A DNA stretch of 54,669 nt from positions 8,724-63,392 of the forward strand of contig NZ_QEAS01000017.1 of the NCBI RefSeq assembly GCF_003130405.1, in the 5' to 3' direction. The notes beneath the pieces were generated by a model. That model made no database searches and was not told the origin of the DNA. It saw only the letters and a program-made list of their open reading frames with translations. This document shows positions 8,573 through 16,918 of this stretch, piece by piece. A program made the position numbers and the translations under genes. Source of the DNA: Pararcticibacter amylolyticus (GTDB lineage: Bacteria; Bacteroidota; Bacteroidia; Sphingobacteriales; Sphingobacteriaceae). Every line of letters begins with the position of its first letter. Position 1 is the first letter of the stretch.

Positions 8573-9187
8573 ATGAAGATGAACGGAGGTGTTTTAAAAT
8601 TACGGATCTTTTGTCTCTCTGCAATACTATTATTTCTGACAGGCTATGTATGCCGGGCTCAATTCCCTTCTGATTCATCGGTAATGGAAGGCGGGCTGGC
8701 GGGACAGGTACTCGCTTCGGCAAAAGAGCACAAGAACAGAACGATCTACACCACTTTAAGTCCGAAAATTATCGACGCTACGCCTGACAAAAATTTAAGC
8801 CAGGTGGTTACTGATTACGCAAGATCAAAAATGAACTGGAGCCTGAGCAACGAAATTGAAGTTCTGGCAAACGAGAGTGACATAGTGCGATCAGTTTATA
8901 TTATTTCGCAGATAGAAGCAGAAGTCAACACAGGAGGGTTTAAGCAGCTGTTTTCGGGAAGTGCATCTAAGCTCGGCGAATTAGGAGAGACCGCTTTCAG
9001 GGCCATAAACGCCCACTCGTTTGCTGAAGTTCTCAAAAAAGCTACCACTTTATATCACCAGGAAGGGCTGACCGACAAATTTAAAGACCTGGATGAGCAG
9101 TTCTACTCACTTTATGATAAAGAAGACCTGTGTAAGCTCAGGGTAAATTATATCAGAAAGAACAAAAAGGCCTTTAAAGCCAGCTAA
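8573..9187 (+). CDS. Secreted DMP19/DUF4375-like protein
   Basis: The protein has 204 aa with a clear signal peptide (LRIFCLSAILLFLTGYVCRAQ, cleavage near residue 29). The mature C-terminal two thirds resemble DMP19 (DUF4375): an IEAEVNTGGFKQLFSGSASKLGEL core matching the family's EVNNGGFxQYFFN motif, an AFRAINAHSFAEVLKKA helix, then DLDEQFYSL and a closing NYIRKNKKAF. Neisserial DMP19 was described as a DNA-mimic protein, but most homologues have no known function. A secreted version makes a DNA-mimic role unlikely here. Confidence 0.7.
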   Translation: MKMNGGVLKLRIFCLSAILLFLTGYVCRAQFPSDSSVMEGGLAGQVLASAKEHKNRTIYTTLSPKIIDATPDKNLSQVVTDYARSKMNWSLSNEIEVLANESDIVRSVYIISQIEAEVNTGGFKQLFSGSASKLGELGETAFRAINAHSFAEVLKKATTLYHQEGLTDKFKDLDEQFYSLYDKEDLCKLRVNYIRKNKKAFKAS

Positions 9188-9246
9188 GTTATTTAACATA
9201 TATTTCTACATTCGCAATCTCCCTGTTAATTTTCAAAAAGAGAGAT

Positions 9247-10182
9247 ATGCCTGCTTCCAAACACACTCATGCGCCTGCCCTGCTTGTAATACTGGCATTT
9301 GCCACTGTCTACATCGTATGGGGATCCACTTACTTTTTTATTCAAAAAGCGGTACATACTCTTCCTCCCTTTTTAATGGGAGCAATAAGGTTTATAACGG
9401 CCGGCATGATCTTGTTCGGCTGGTGTGCTTTAAAGAAGGAAAGACTCTTCAATCCACAACATATCAAAACAGCGGCAATAACAGGTATCCTCCTGCTTTT
9501 TATCGGCAATGGAGCGGTGATCTGGGTTGAACAATTTATGCCCAGCGCCATGGTTGCAATAATGGTTTCTTCTGCGCCCGTCTGGTTCGTTCTGCTGGAT
9601 AGGCCCAAATGGTCTGAAAATCTGAAAAGCACCAGCACTCTCTCCGGGCTGCTGGCTGGTTTTGCGGGCGTTATACTTCTTTTCTGGAATGAGATCAGCA
9701 GCTCCTTACATTCGGGCAATCAGCAACAGAAGCTTTCCGGTTTGTTGTTGCTCGTTATTGCATCAGCAGCCTGGTCGGGAGGCTCTTTATATTCGAAATA
9801 CAGATCAGAAGGCGGATCTTCAACTGTCAGTACATCCTGGCAGATGATAGCAGCCGGGCTTGCTTTTTTACCCTGCAGCATTTTCTCGGGAGAGTTGACG
9901 CATACAAGATGGGAAAGTGTTTCAACCGAAAGCTGGCTGTCTCTTTTATACCTGATATTAATGGGGTCCATCGCGGCATACACTGCTTATGTGTGGCTTT
10001 TACAGGTCAGGCCGGCTACACAAGTGAGTACTTATGCTTATGTCAATCCTGTCATTGCAGTCTTGTTAGGAGTGCTTTTTGCGAATGAAAAGGTATCGTG
10101 GGTACAGATTGCGGGGCTTGTTATTATCCTTGGAAGCGTGTTGATGATCAATTTAGCCAAGTACAGGAATAGCAGGAACTAA
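9247..10182 (+). CDS. EamA family (drug/metabolite transporter) permease
   Basis: The protein has 311 aa with ten predicted membrane helices in two EamA repeats (about 12-140 and 160-300). The N-terminal signature TVYIVWGSTYFFIQKAVHTLPPF and the C-terminal YAYVNPVIAVLLGVLFANEKVSW are typical of the YedA/RhaT-like exporter branch of the DMT superfamily in the inner membrane. The substrate cannot be deduced. It is a single-gene unit converging on the SPFH-Arc operon. Confidence 0.92.
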   Translation: MPASKHTHAPALLVILAFATVYIVWGSTYFFIQKAVHTLPPFLMGAIRFITAGMILFGWCALKKERLFNPQHIKTAAITGILLLFIGNGAVIWVEQFMPSAMVAIMVSSAPVWFVLLDRPKWSENLKSTSTLSGLLAGFAGVILLFWNEISSSLHSGNQQQKLSGLLLLVIASAAWSGGSLYSKYRSEGGSSTVSTSWQMIAAGLAFLPCSIFSGELTHTRWESVSTESWLSLLYLILMGSIAAYTAYVWLLQVRPATQVSTYAYVNPVIAVLLGVLFANEKVSWVQIAGLVIILGSVLMINLAKYRNSRN

Positions 10183-10308
10183 ACTCTCATGCTATTGACA
10201 AGCCCTGGCCAGCCATTACCGTTTAAGCCTGACTGCCTTCATCAAATCTTCATAAAAGATTTTATTCTTTGCAGAACAATAAACTCATCATATATATATC
10301 TTTTTTTT

Positions 10309-10336
10309 CAGGGCTGGATTTTGCTAGCCAGCCCTG
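10309..10336 (+). terminator. Terminator hairpin between the EamA gene and the Arc-like gene
   Basis: A perfect 9-bp stem (CAGGGCTGG with CCAGCCCTG) is followed on the plus strand by a T-rich tract that runs into the stop of the convergent Arc-like gene. It is preceded by eight T, so it can also serve as a hairpin for the minus-strand transcript. Confidence 0.65.
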
Positions 10337-10513
10337 TTATTCTTTATCTTTCTTTTCGACTGATTTCTTTAACCTTCCACTTTCTTTCAGAGCTTTGTGA
10401 AGCATCCATTCAATCTGGCCATTCACACTCCGGAATTCATCTGCCGCCCACTTCTCAATTGCCTTCATTGTTTCTGCATCTATCCGTAATGCAAATGACT
10501 TTTTTTCCCCCAT
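10337..10513 (-). CDS. Arc-like ribbon-helix-helix DNA-binding protein (58 aa)
   Basis: This short gene begins with MGEKKSFALRIDAETMKAIE. The pattern of a short beta strand (KKSFALRID) followed by two helices (AETMKAIEKWAADEF and SVNGQIEWMLHKALKES) is that of Arc/MetJ ribbon-helix-helix repressors; the FALRID strand and the SVNGQIEWML helix are the Arc-family hallmarks. A Lys-rich tail follows. It starts four bases after the SPFH stop, so the two are co-transcribed. A palindrome over the operon promoter is a plausible autoregulatory operator, which is inference. Confidence 0.85.
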   Translation of the reverse strand: MGEKKSFALRIDAETMKAIEKWAADEFRSVNGQIEWMLHKALKESGRLKKSVEKKDKE

Positions 10514-10517
10514 AAAA

Positions 10518-11372
10518 CTACTGATGTAATGTTCCGGTGTTAACTACAGGCTGAGTTTCACGATCGCCGCAAAGTACCACCATTAAGTTACTAACCATTG
10601 CAGCCTTCCTTTCTTCATCCAGCTCAATGATCTGCTTTTCTGAAAGCAAAGATAATGCACTGTCGACCATTCCTACGGCTCCCTCCACGATTTTATGCCG
10701 GGCTGCAACGATAGCAGAGGCCTGCTGACGACGAAGCATAGAATGAGCTATTTCCGGAGCATAAGCGAGATAAGCGATCCGGGCTTCAATAACTTCAATT
10801 CCTGCAATTTCCATTCGTTCCGCAATTTCCTGTTCTAATGCATGATTGACATCGTCAAAATTGGTGCTGAGCGTTATTGTAGCTTGCTCATCTTCGAAAT
10901 GGTCATAAGGGAAACTTCCGGCTAATTTTCTGACAGCCGAATCTGTCTGAACCTTAATAAAGTTCTCATAATTGTCGACTTCAAAAGACGACTTGAACGT
11001 ATCTCTTACTTTCCATACCAGAATCACACTGATCAGGATTGGATTCCCCATCTTGTCATTTACCTTTATCTTCTCACTTTCGAAATTGCGGGCTCTTAAA
11101 GATATATTGATCCTTCCGCAAAATGGATTAACCCAGAAAAGCCCGTTTTTATTGACACTTCCTTTATAATCCCCAAAAAGCAGAAGTACAGCCGCATTAT
11201 TGGGACTGACGATTAAAAGCCCCTTGACAACGAGAATAAATAAAGGAATCAGGATAAAACAGATGACCTCCGGACGCCTGTAAAAAAGAAAGGCCGTCAC
11301 TAACGAGACTATCAGAAAAGCGCCCAGCATCAGATAACCGCTTGCTGCAGATACTATTTTTTCAACTTTCAT
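10518..11372 (-). CDS. SPFH/Band 7 domain membrane protein
   Basis: The protein has 284 aa. Two N-terminal hydrophobic segments (about 10-27 and 34-54) are followed by an SPFH domain: [28 protein letters not shown], then [29 protein letters not shown], then the [28 protein letters not shown] block. The late region ([39 protein letters not shown] in outline) is the typical helical extension. Such proteins form stomatin/flotillin-like oligomers at the inner membrane and often organise proteases or membrane microdomains. It is the first gene of a two-gene operon with the Arc-like regulator. Confidence 0.9.
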   Translation of the reverse strand: MKVEKIVSAASGYLMLGAFLIVSLVTAFLFYRRPEVICFILIPLFILVVKGLLIVSPNNAAVLLLFGDYKGSVNKNGLFWVNPFCGRINISLRARNFESEKIKVNDKMGNPILISVILVWKVRDTFKSSFEVDNYENFIKVQTDSAVRKLAGSFPYDHFEDEQATITLSTNFDDVNHALEQEIAERMEIAGIEVIEARIAYLAYAPEIAHSMLRRQQASAIVAARHKIVEGAVGMVDSALSLLSEKQIIELDEERKAAMVSNLMVVLCGDRETQPVVNTGTLHQ

Positions 11373-11379
11373 GTCAATA

Positions 11380-11410
11380 TATATTTGATATCATTTCAAT
11401 ATCAAATATA
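11380..11410. promoter_or_regulatory. Palindromic operator over the SPFH-Arc promoter
   Basis: Arms 11380-11391 and 11399-11410 are perfect 12-bp reverse complements with a 7-nt spacer. Each arm contains TATATTTG. On the minus strand the copy at 11410-11403 fits the -7 consensus TAnnTTTG and lies about 30 bases before the SPFH start. A dimeric repressor bound here would block initiation. Confidence 0.55.
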
Positions 11411-11535
11411 AAACAAAAAATTATTTCAGGAAGGTTTAAAATATTTTTTCACCTATGAACTGCCAAACGAATTATGCTCTTCCCGTGTTAGGAATTAAGA
11501 TCATATAAAGACTGACAGATTAAAAAAACAAACTC

Positions 11536-11712
11536 ATGGCAAAATTCAAATTTGGAGACAAGGTGATTACCCCTGACGGTAAAGCAACCGTTGAAATGGA
11601 TCAGGAAGAAGGATCTGAAGATGTAAAAGTGCAGGTGCAGGGAGAAGATAGTTTTAAGATCTATCCGGCAGAAGAACTGTCATATGACAATGATAAAGAC
11701 TACGACCAGTGA
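11536..11712 (+). CDS. Small acidic hypothetical protein (58 aa)
   Basis: The protein begins MAKFKFGDKVITPDGKATVE and ends YDNDKDYDQ. The KFGDKVxTPDGKATV stretch looks like the first strands of a small SH3/KOW-like barrel, followed by alternating charged strands (DVKVQVQGEDSFKIYPAEEL) and an acidic tail. No family was recognised with confidence. It is monocistronic with an exceptionally strong terminator, which argues that it is really expressed. Confidence 0.65.
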   Translation: MAKFKFGDKVITPDGKATVEMDQEEGSEDVKVQVQGEDSFKIYPAEELSYDNDKDYDQ

Positions 11713-11719
11713 TATAGTG

Positions 11720-11761
11720 ATAAAGGAACAGGATCTGCCAGTGCAGATCCTGTTCCTTTAT
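11720..11761. terminator. Bidirectional intrinsic terminator
   Basis: A perfect 19-bp stem (11720-11738 with 11743-11761) with a 4-nt CAGT loop lies between the 58-aa gene and the convergent aminopeptidase gene. Its outer edge overlaps the first base of the aminopeptidase stop codon. The A-rich and T-rich flanks serve both directions. Confidence 0.85.
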
Positions 11762-13539
11762 TAAATTGCTTTAGCTTTCTCTTTCAGCCAAAGCCGTTCT
11801 TCTTCGTTTAGCAGGGGTGATAATGTATCGGCCACCCACTGATTGTATCCGTTTAACCAATGGATATGATAGTTCTGGAGCAGATCCTTTTTTACCAGCC
11901 TGGTATCTATAACACAGAGAGTGAGGGTTTCAAAAGTATAGAACTCTCCAAATTCATTTACGGTATCGCGGACAGCAAGAACCAGGTTTTCTATCCGGAT
12001 CCCGTATTGCAGAGGCCGGTACAACCCGGGTTCCACAGATGTGATCATACCTGGCACTATTTCGACCGGGAGATTTGACGGATTAAAAACCTGCGGGCCT
12101 TCATGCACATTTAAGAAATATCCAACACCATGGCCTGTGCCGTGCCCGTAATTAAGCGCATGATCCCAGAGGGGCTTTCTTGTTATTGCGTCAATCTGGT
12201 AGCCTTTAGTAGTTTTAGGAAAACGGGCCGTAGAGCCATCTATCATTCCTTTCAATACCAGTGTATAATCAGTCATCTCATCTTCAGAAGGGTTTCCGAG
12301 AGAGATTACACGCGTGATATCAGTAGTTCCACGCTTATACTGCCCACCAGAGTCAAGCAGAAAAAGCCCTTCGGCACGCAATTCCACATTACTCGAAGGG
12401 GTCGCTTTATAGTGAGGCAATGCCCCATGCTCTCTATAACCGGCAATGGTGTCAAAACTTTCTCCGACAAATTCTTCCTGCGCTGCCCTGAACTGGTAAA
12501 GCTTCTCTCCTACCGATATCTCGGTTAACGAAGATTGTCCGATATTTTCTTCAAGCCATTTAAAGAAGCGCGTCAGCGCGACTCCGTCCCGAACCATTGT
12601 CAGGCGGGTATTCTCAATCTCCACTTCATTCTTAACCGCCTTGAAGTTTGTACTTGGATTGGTGTCGAGTATTACTTTTACCTTTTTCGGCAGCTTTCTG
12701 AACAGGGAATAGCAATTTTTTTTAGGATCTAGTAGTATGACCGAACCTGAAGGGATAGCCTGCAGTTCCTGTGAAATACGGCTATACGGCACTAATTCCA
12801 CACCCCAATTGGCGAACTTGCCTTTTTCCTCTTCACTCAACTTCGATTCGTCTATGAAAAGTATTGCTTTTTCTTCTGTTATCAGCGCAAATGCAAGTAC
12901 TACAGGATTACATTTCACATCACTTCCTCTTACATTGAATATCCATGCGATATCATCCAGGGAAGAAACCAGATGAAAACCTGCCTGGTATCTTGCCAAT
13001 GCAATCCGGATCCGGGCGAGTTTTGAAGGAACGGACTCGCCGGTTATTTCATCAGGAATTATATATGCCTCTTTTTCGGGGAGCGCCGGACGATTTTCCC
13101 AGATACTGCTTAAATAGTCCTTTTCACTGTTAATTTCAATTCCCGCAAATGTCAGCTCCTGTTCAAGCAGAGCGGAAAGCTGTACCGAGATCAGATCTCC
13201 GTCAAACGCCACGACAGCTCCCTCCGTCAATCTTTCAGTTAGCCAGCTGATATATTCCGGCATTGCCTGTGCCTGTAATTTCACCAGTTGAAATCCACTC
13301 CCCTGCAGTTGTTCTTCTGCCTGCACAAAATATCTTGCATCTGTCCAGAGCCCTGCAAAATCGCGGGTAATTACAAGAGTTCCGGCCGATCCGGTGAACC
13401 CGGAGGTAAAAGCAATACATTTATACCTGTCAGGTACATATTCACTTATATGGGGGTCGGCAGAAGGGATAATATAAGCATCGACCTCGTCTTCCTCCAT
13501 TTGTCTGCGTATTCCCGCAAGTTTATCCAGAAATGTCAT
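11761..13539 (-). CDS. pepP: Xaa-Pro aminopeptidase (M24B family)
   Basis: The enzyme removes an N-terminal residue preceding proline from peptides in the cytoplasm. At 592 aa it is the long APP1-like form with two creatinase-type N-terminal domains (about 5-130 and 160-310) and a C-terminal pita-bread metallopeptidase domain. The five dinuclear-metal ligands are all visible: D396 in LLDSGGQY, D407 in GTTDITR, H470 in GHGTGHGVG, E503 in SVEPGLY and E517 in RIENL. A C-terminal extension (WLNGYNQWVADTLSPLLNEEERLWLKE in outline) is typical of the long form. It is monocistronic. Confidence 0.95.
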   Translation of the reverse strand: MTFLDKLAGIRRQMEEDEVDAYIIPSADPHISEYVPDRYKCIAFTSGFTGSAGTLVITRDFAGLWTDARYFVQAEEQLQGSGFQLVKLQAQAMPEYISWLTERLTEGAVVAFDGDLISVQLSALLEQELTFAGIEINSEKDYLSSIWENRPALPEKEAYIIPDEITGESVPSKLARIRIALARYQAGFHLVSSLDDIAWIFNVRGSDVKCNPVVLAFALITEEKAILFIDESKLSEEEKGKFANWGVELVPYSRISQELQAIPSGSVILLDPKKNCYSLFRKLPKKVKVILDTNPSTNFKAVKNEVEIENTRLTMVRDGVALTRFFKWLEENIGQSSLTEISVGEKLYQFRAAQEEFVGESFDTIAGYREHGALPHYKATPSSNVELRAEGLFLLDSGGQYKRGTTDITRVISLGNPSEDEMTDYTLVLKGMIDGSTARFPKTTKGYQIDAITRKPLWDHALNYGHGTGHGVGYFLNVHEGPQVFNPSNLPVEIVPGMITSVEPGLYRPLQYGIRIENLVLAVRDTVNEFGEFYTFETLTLCVIDTRLVKKDLLQNYHIHWLNGYNQWVADTLSPLLNEEERLWLKEKAKAI

Positions 13540-13710
13540 GTTGTTTGTTTTTTATAAAGAACCGGCAAGTTACAAAAAAGCTATTTGGTATCAGCGGGCA
13601 TTGGTTGGCTTTTCACCGGGGTTTATATTCTAATTCCCTGCACTTGATATCAAAGACAGAGGGGTTAACAGTAATAACCAAAACCCGATAGCTTTTACTA
13701 CTTTAGAGCT

Positions 13711-14610
13711 ATGTTTAAGCAACTGGCAAAAAAAGAGGAACACGGCTTTGAATGGCTGGACTTATCGCAGCCTGAAAATGAGGAACTGAAGCAAATTGCA
13801 GAGAAATACAACTTACATGAAGCGTCTGTTCATGACTGCCTTCAGCCGGACCATCTTCCGAAGTATGAAGCTGTAAATGGTTACTGCTTCATCATCTTTC
13901 GTATTTATGCGGACCAGCAGTCTATGGAAGCAGATACAGTGCAGGAGCTTACAGACAAAATCGCGATCTTTTTCTCTGATAAATATATTATAACCATACA
14001 CCGCCAGGAACAAGGCTTTGTCAACAGCATCGCAGACCTGTTGCAAACTCAGAAGCTCAAATCGACGCGGCAGCTGCTGAACATACTTATTAAATATTGC
14101 CTTCAGACATACGATGCTCCCTCTGCCAAACTTGCAAAGGATATTGATTATTACGAAGAATGTGTGTTCCTGAGAAGCAGAAAGGTTCCATTACTGAAAG
14201 GACTTTACTACCTGCGCAGAAAAATTGACCTGGTGAGAAGAATGCTGATCCTCTCGTATGATATCATTGATAATCTTGACACGGAGGATGAAGGAAATGT
14301 GAACACCCGCGATACCCGGGACCTATACATTAAACTTCAGAATGTTTACGATAGCCTATATGACAATATCAACCAGCTCCTTAACGCCTATTTTTCCACC
14401 TCCTCCCAAAGGACGAATGAAATCATGAGGGTCCTTACCATTTTTTCAGTATTCTTTATGCCGCTCACATTCATTGTCGGCATTTATGGCATGAACTTTA
14501 AATACATGCCGGAACTTGATTGGCACTTAGGTTATCCCGCTGTTATGCTTTTGATGGTGATTATCACTATTGCTGTATTTATATGGTTTAAGCGGAAAGG
14601 CTGGCTATAG
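13711..14610 (+). CDS. corA: CorA family divalent cation transporter
   Basis: The protein has 299 aa. An N-terminal cytoplasmic alpha/beta domain (HEASVHDCLQPDHLPKYEAVNGYCFIIFR and YIITIHRQE) and a long stalk helix lead to two C-terminal membrane helices (about 238-258 and 272-293). The family-defining YGMNF motif (GMN at residues 260-262) lies in the periplasmic loop between them and is followed by acidic Pro-Glu-Leu-Asp. CorA pentamers carry Mg2+, and in some members Co2+, Ni2+ or Zn2+; selectivity cannot be read from sequence. No Mg-responsive leader was recognised. Confidence 0.94.
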   Translation: MFKQLAKKEEHGFEWLDLSQPENEELKQIAEKYNLHEASVHDCLQPDHLPKYEAVNGYCFIIFRIYADQQSMEADTVQELTDKIAIFFSDKYIITIHRQEQGFVNSIADLLQTQKLKSTRQLLNILIKYCLQTYDAPSAKLAKDIDYYEECVFLRSRKVPLLKGLYYLRRKIDLVRRMLILSYDIIDNLDTEDEGNVNTRDTRDLYIKLQNVYDSLYDNINQLLNAYFSTSSQRTNEIMRVLTIFSVFFMPLTFIVGIYGMNFKYMPELDWHLGYPAVMLLMVIITIAVFIWFKRKGWL

Positions 14611-14681
14611 AGGAGTCCATCTGGTAAAACTAATATGAACCCGGCTTGTATGTAAAGTATCTACATTGAAAAACAAGCTAT

Positions 14682-16010
14682 ATGAAAGTCATAATTATAG
14701 GTGCCGGCTTTGCCGGACTTGATCTGGCGCGAAAACTCAACAACAGAGAAGGGATTGAGGTACTGCTCATTGATAAACTCACATATCATCAATTTCAACC
14801 ATTGTTTTACCAGGTTGCCACTTCAGCACTTGAACCCAGCAGTATTTCATTTCCCATACGGAAGGTTTTCCACAAAAGCCCTAACGTGCGGATCAGGATA
14901 GCACGTGTTAAGTCAATTAACCATTCTGACAATCTGATCGTCACAGATACTGGTTCATATGCCTATGACATCCTGGTAATTGCGACCGGCGCAGACACCA
15001 ATTATTTTGGAAATGACAAGCTTGCATCAAAAGCTCTTCCCATGAAGTCAACGATGGAAGCAGTAAAACTGAAGAACCATCTGATAAACAAATTTGAAGA
15101 TGCATTAGAGATCACCGATCCTGCGGAGCGGAAAAAGTTCCTTACAGTAGTTATTGCCGGAGCGGGGCCGACGGGAGTAGAACTGGCAGGTGCTATTTCA
15201 GAAATGCGGAAAAATATGCTGCCTAAGGATTATCCTGAACTGGATTTTAACATGATGGACATTTACCTGCTCGACGGACTTGAGAGACCTCTTTTTAACA
15301 TGAGCCCCGAGTCGGGATCAGATGCCTCAGGCTATCTTAATGAGCTTGGGATTATACAAAAGATGAAAACCATCGTTAAAGATTATGACGGGGAAAATAT
15401 CCTGCTCGGGGACGGAAGCGTTATCCAGTCAAAAACACTAATTTGGGCAGCAGGTGTAAAAGGCAACGTCCCGAAAGGACTTGATCCGGATCTCATCATA
15501 AAAGGCAGGATTAAAGTAGACAGATATAACCGTGTCCCGGGGACCTCCAACATCTATGCGATAGGCGATATTGCAGCCATGGAAACCCCGCTTTATCCTA
15601 AGGGACATCCGCAACTAGCCAGTGTAGCAAAATCGCAGGGCAAATTTCTCGGAAAGAACCTGATAAGGACAAGTATGGGAGAACCTATGCTCGAATATGA
15701 GTTTGAAAACAAGGGCACCATGGCGACCATAGCACGCGGGCGGGGAGTCGTCGACATGGAGAAGCCATTTAAAACACATCTTAATGGGGTGCTTGCGTGG
15801 ATCACCTGGATGATGCTGCACGCCTCATTATTATACGGAGGAAAGAACCGGGTGATTGTCTTTGTAAACTGGCTATATAAATTGTTCAGCTTCGATCAGA
15901 CACTTCGGCTTGCCGAACGATACTACTCCCTGATCAGTGATGAGCATCTCGAAAAAATAAAAAGCGAAGATTGCCAGGAAGCCGAACAAAGAGAAAAAGC
16001 ACAGATGTGA
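14682..16010 (+). CDS. ndh: Type II NADH:quinone oxidoreductase-like flavoprotein
   Basis: The protein has 442 aa. An FAD-binding Rossmann motif at the N-terminus (IIGAGFAGLDLARKL) and an NAD(P)H-binding motif near residue 158 (VIAGAGPTGVELAGAISEM) frame the two-dinucleotide fold. QPLFYQVATSALEPSSISFPIRK near 40 and AIGDIAAM near 290 are typical of NDH-2. A C-terminal segment (NGVLAWITWMMLHASLLYGGKNRVIVFVNWLYKLF region) is the amphipathic membrane anchor. NDH-2 passes electrons from NADH to menaquinone without pumping protons. The next gene converges with no spacing. Confidence 0.92.
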   Translation: MKVIIIGAGFAGLDLARKLNNREGIEVLLIDKLTYHQFQPLFYQVATSALEPSSISFPIRKVFHKSPNVRIRIARVKSINHSDNLIVTDTGSYAYDILVIATGADTNYFGNDKLASKALPMKSTMEAVKLKNHLINKFEDALEITDPAERKKFLTVVIAGAGPTGVELAGAISEMRKNMLPKDYPELDFNMMDIYLLDGLERPLFNMSPESGSDASGYLNELGIIQKMKTIVKDYDGENILLGDGSVIQSKTLIWAAGVKGNVPKGLDPDLIIKGRIKVDRYNRVPGTSNIYAIGDIAAMETPLYPKGHPQLASVAKSQGKFLGKNLIRTSMGEPMLEYEFENKGTMATIARGRGVVDMEKPFKTHLNGVLAWITWMMLHASLLYGGKNRVIVFVNWLYKLFSFDQTLRLAERYYSLISDEHLEKIKSEDCQEAEQREKAQM

Positions 16011-16238
16011 TCAGGTACGTAGCCCCTTTAATTGTTCTTTCAGCCTGCTTTGCAGGTCGGTTTCCAAATTTCCTGTGTTGTCTTCCAGGATCCACTCCCC
16101 TTCAGAAGCCCGGAAACTGGCCAGATGTTCGCTATTAGAGAATACCTGATAAACGTCAGAATCTCTTTCCGTTTTCACTATGTAATCGGCGAATGTACCG
16201 TCCGCTAACATCACCTGTATATCAAATTGCTCAGTCAT
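16011..16238 (-). CDS. Small hypothetical protein (75 aa)
   Basis: The protein begins MTEQFDIQVMLADGTFADYIVKTE. Predicted strands (FDIQVML, DYIVKTE, VYQVFSN, LASFRAS, GEWILED) suggest a small all-beta fold followed by a charged C-terminal helix (LETDLQSRLKEQLKGL). It has no signal peptide. Its stop abuts the ndh stop without a gap. I do not recognise a family. Confidence 0.6.
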   Translation of the reverse strand: MTEQFDIQVMLADGTFADYIVKTERDSDVYQVFSNSEHLASFRASEGEWILEDNTGNLETDLQSRLKEQLKGLRT

Positions 16239-16573
16239 AATTCAAATTTTAGAAGATAACCAAGAGGGAGCGTTTATGTTTCACAACGCTCCCGTATATT
16301 AAATAAGGAACCTTTAGGTTGCAGTGAACTCCCATTCACAATAAGAATGAAAAAAACATAACCGCCAAGAAAATCATTGATCTAAAACAGCCCTGAAAAA
16401 GAAAATGAGACTACTGTAGTGGATGAAGGTCACTGTACAGTCTTACTGCACAAAATCAAGAACATCGGCTGCACGTATTTTTACGGGTATCGATATTCCT
16501 GTCCCCGCTTTTTACATTTTCTTACCTACTGTTTTCTAATTAGTTAATAAAAAACAACATTAAATTGACCACA
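16239..16573. other. Intergenic region with palindromes, no gene seen
   Basis: A hairpin with 8-bp arms (16266-16273 and 16286-16293) lies in the leader of the 75-aa gene. Two short palindromes, ACTACTGTAGT at 16410-16420 and ACTGTACAGT at 16432-16441, share ACTGTA words 19 bases apart. They sit 130-165 bases upstream of a sigma-54-like promoter, where enhancer-binding proteins usually bind. No open frame with a plausible start was found. Confidence 0.5.
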
Positions 16574-16590
16574 TTGGCACAGCTTTAGCA
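16574..16590 (+). promoter_or_regulatory. Sigma-54-like (-24/-12) promoter
   Basis: TTGGCACAGCTTTAGCA: the GG (16576-16577) and GC (16588-16589) are exactly 10 nt apart, as in the RpoN consensus TTGGCACGNNNNTTGCA. The departures are A for G after GGCAC and A for T before GC. Transcription would start near 16600, about 24 bases before a small gene. Confidence 0.55.
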
Positions 16591-16623
16591 TAATAGTTAA
16601 CATCAACATTAAACTCAGCGATT

Positions 16624-16776
16624 ATGAAAAAGAACATAAACATCAACCAGATTGATAATTTAACAAGAAACACAGACAAACAACTTATGCAAATGCTGAT
16701 GGCCGATCTCGAAAGCATGAGAGGCAAAAAGAATCAGAGTTCTTCAACAGACGCCAGAAGCAAACAAGCTGCATAG
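16624..16776 (+). CDS. Small peptide gene (50 aa)
   Basis: It encodes a peptide beginning MKKNININQIDNLTRNTDKQ, continuing with a Met/Leu-rich amphipathic helix (LMQMLMADLESM) and ending in a polar Lys/Ser/Thr/Arg tail. It has no signal peptide and no Cys. It is framed by a sigma-54-like promoter 24-50 bases upstream and an intrinsic terminator 30 bases downstream, which supports it as a real transcription unit. It could be a short regulatory protein or a precursor peptide; there is no GG leader motif and no modifying enzyme nearby. Function unknown. Confidence 0.55.
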   Translation: MKKNININQIDNLTRNTDKQLMQMLMADLESMRGKKNQSSSTDARSKQAA

Positions 16777-16799
16777 ACACTATATATCATCTACCTATG

Positions 16800-16835
16800 A
16801 AAAAAGGGGAACCTGCACAGGGTTCCCTTTTTTGT
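16800..16835 (+). terminator. Intrinsic terminator of the 50-aa gene
   Basis: The core stem GGGAACC (16807-16813) with GGTTCCC (16821-16827), extended by A-T pairs, is followed by TTTTTTG. Confidence 0.8.
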
Positions 16836-16918
16836 TTTCCATCTTTCCGGCTGTTCACGTTTTCATGCACCGATTACTAACAAAATAACTATACTTGCAT
16901 TGCTTAATTAAAACAATC

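Noticed and set aside
10189-10515. Plus-strand 108-codon open frame
   Set aside because: It is the complement of the Arc-like gene and the terminator. It has no family features and reads through a T-rich tract, whereas the minus strand encodes a clear ribbon-helix-helix protein.
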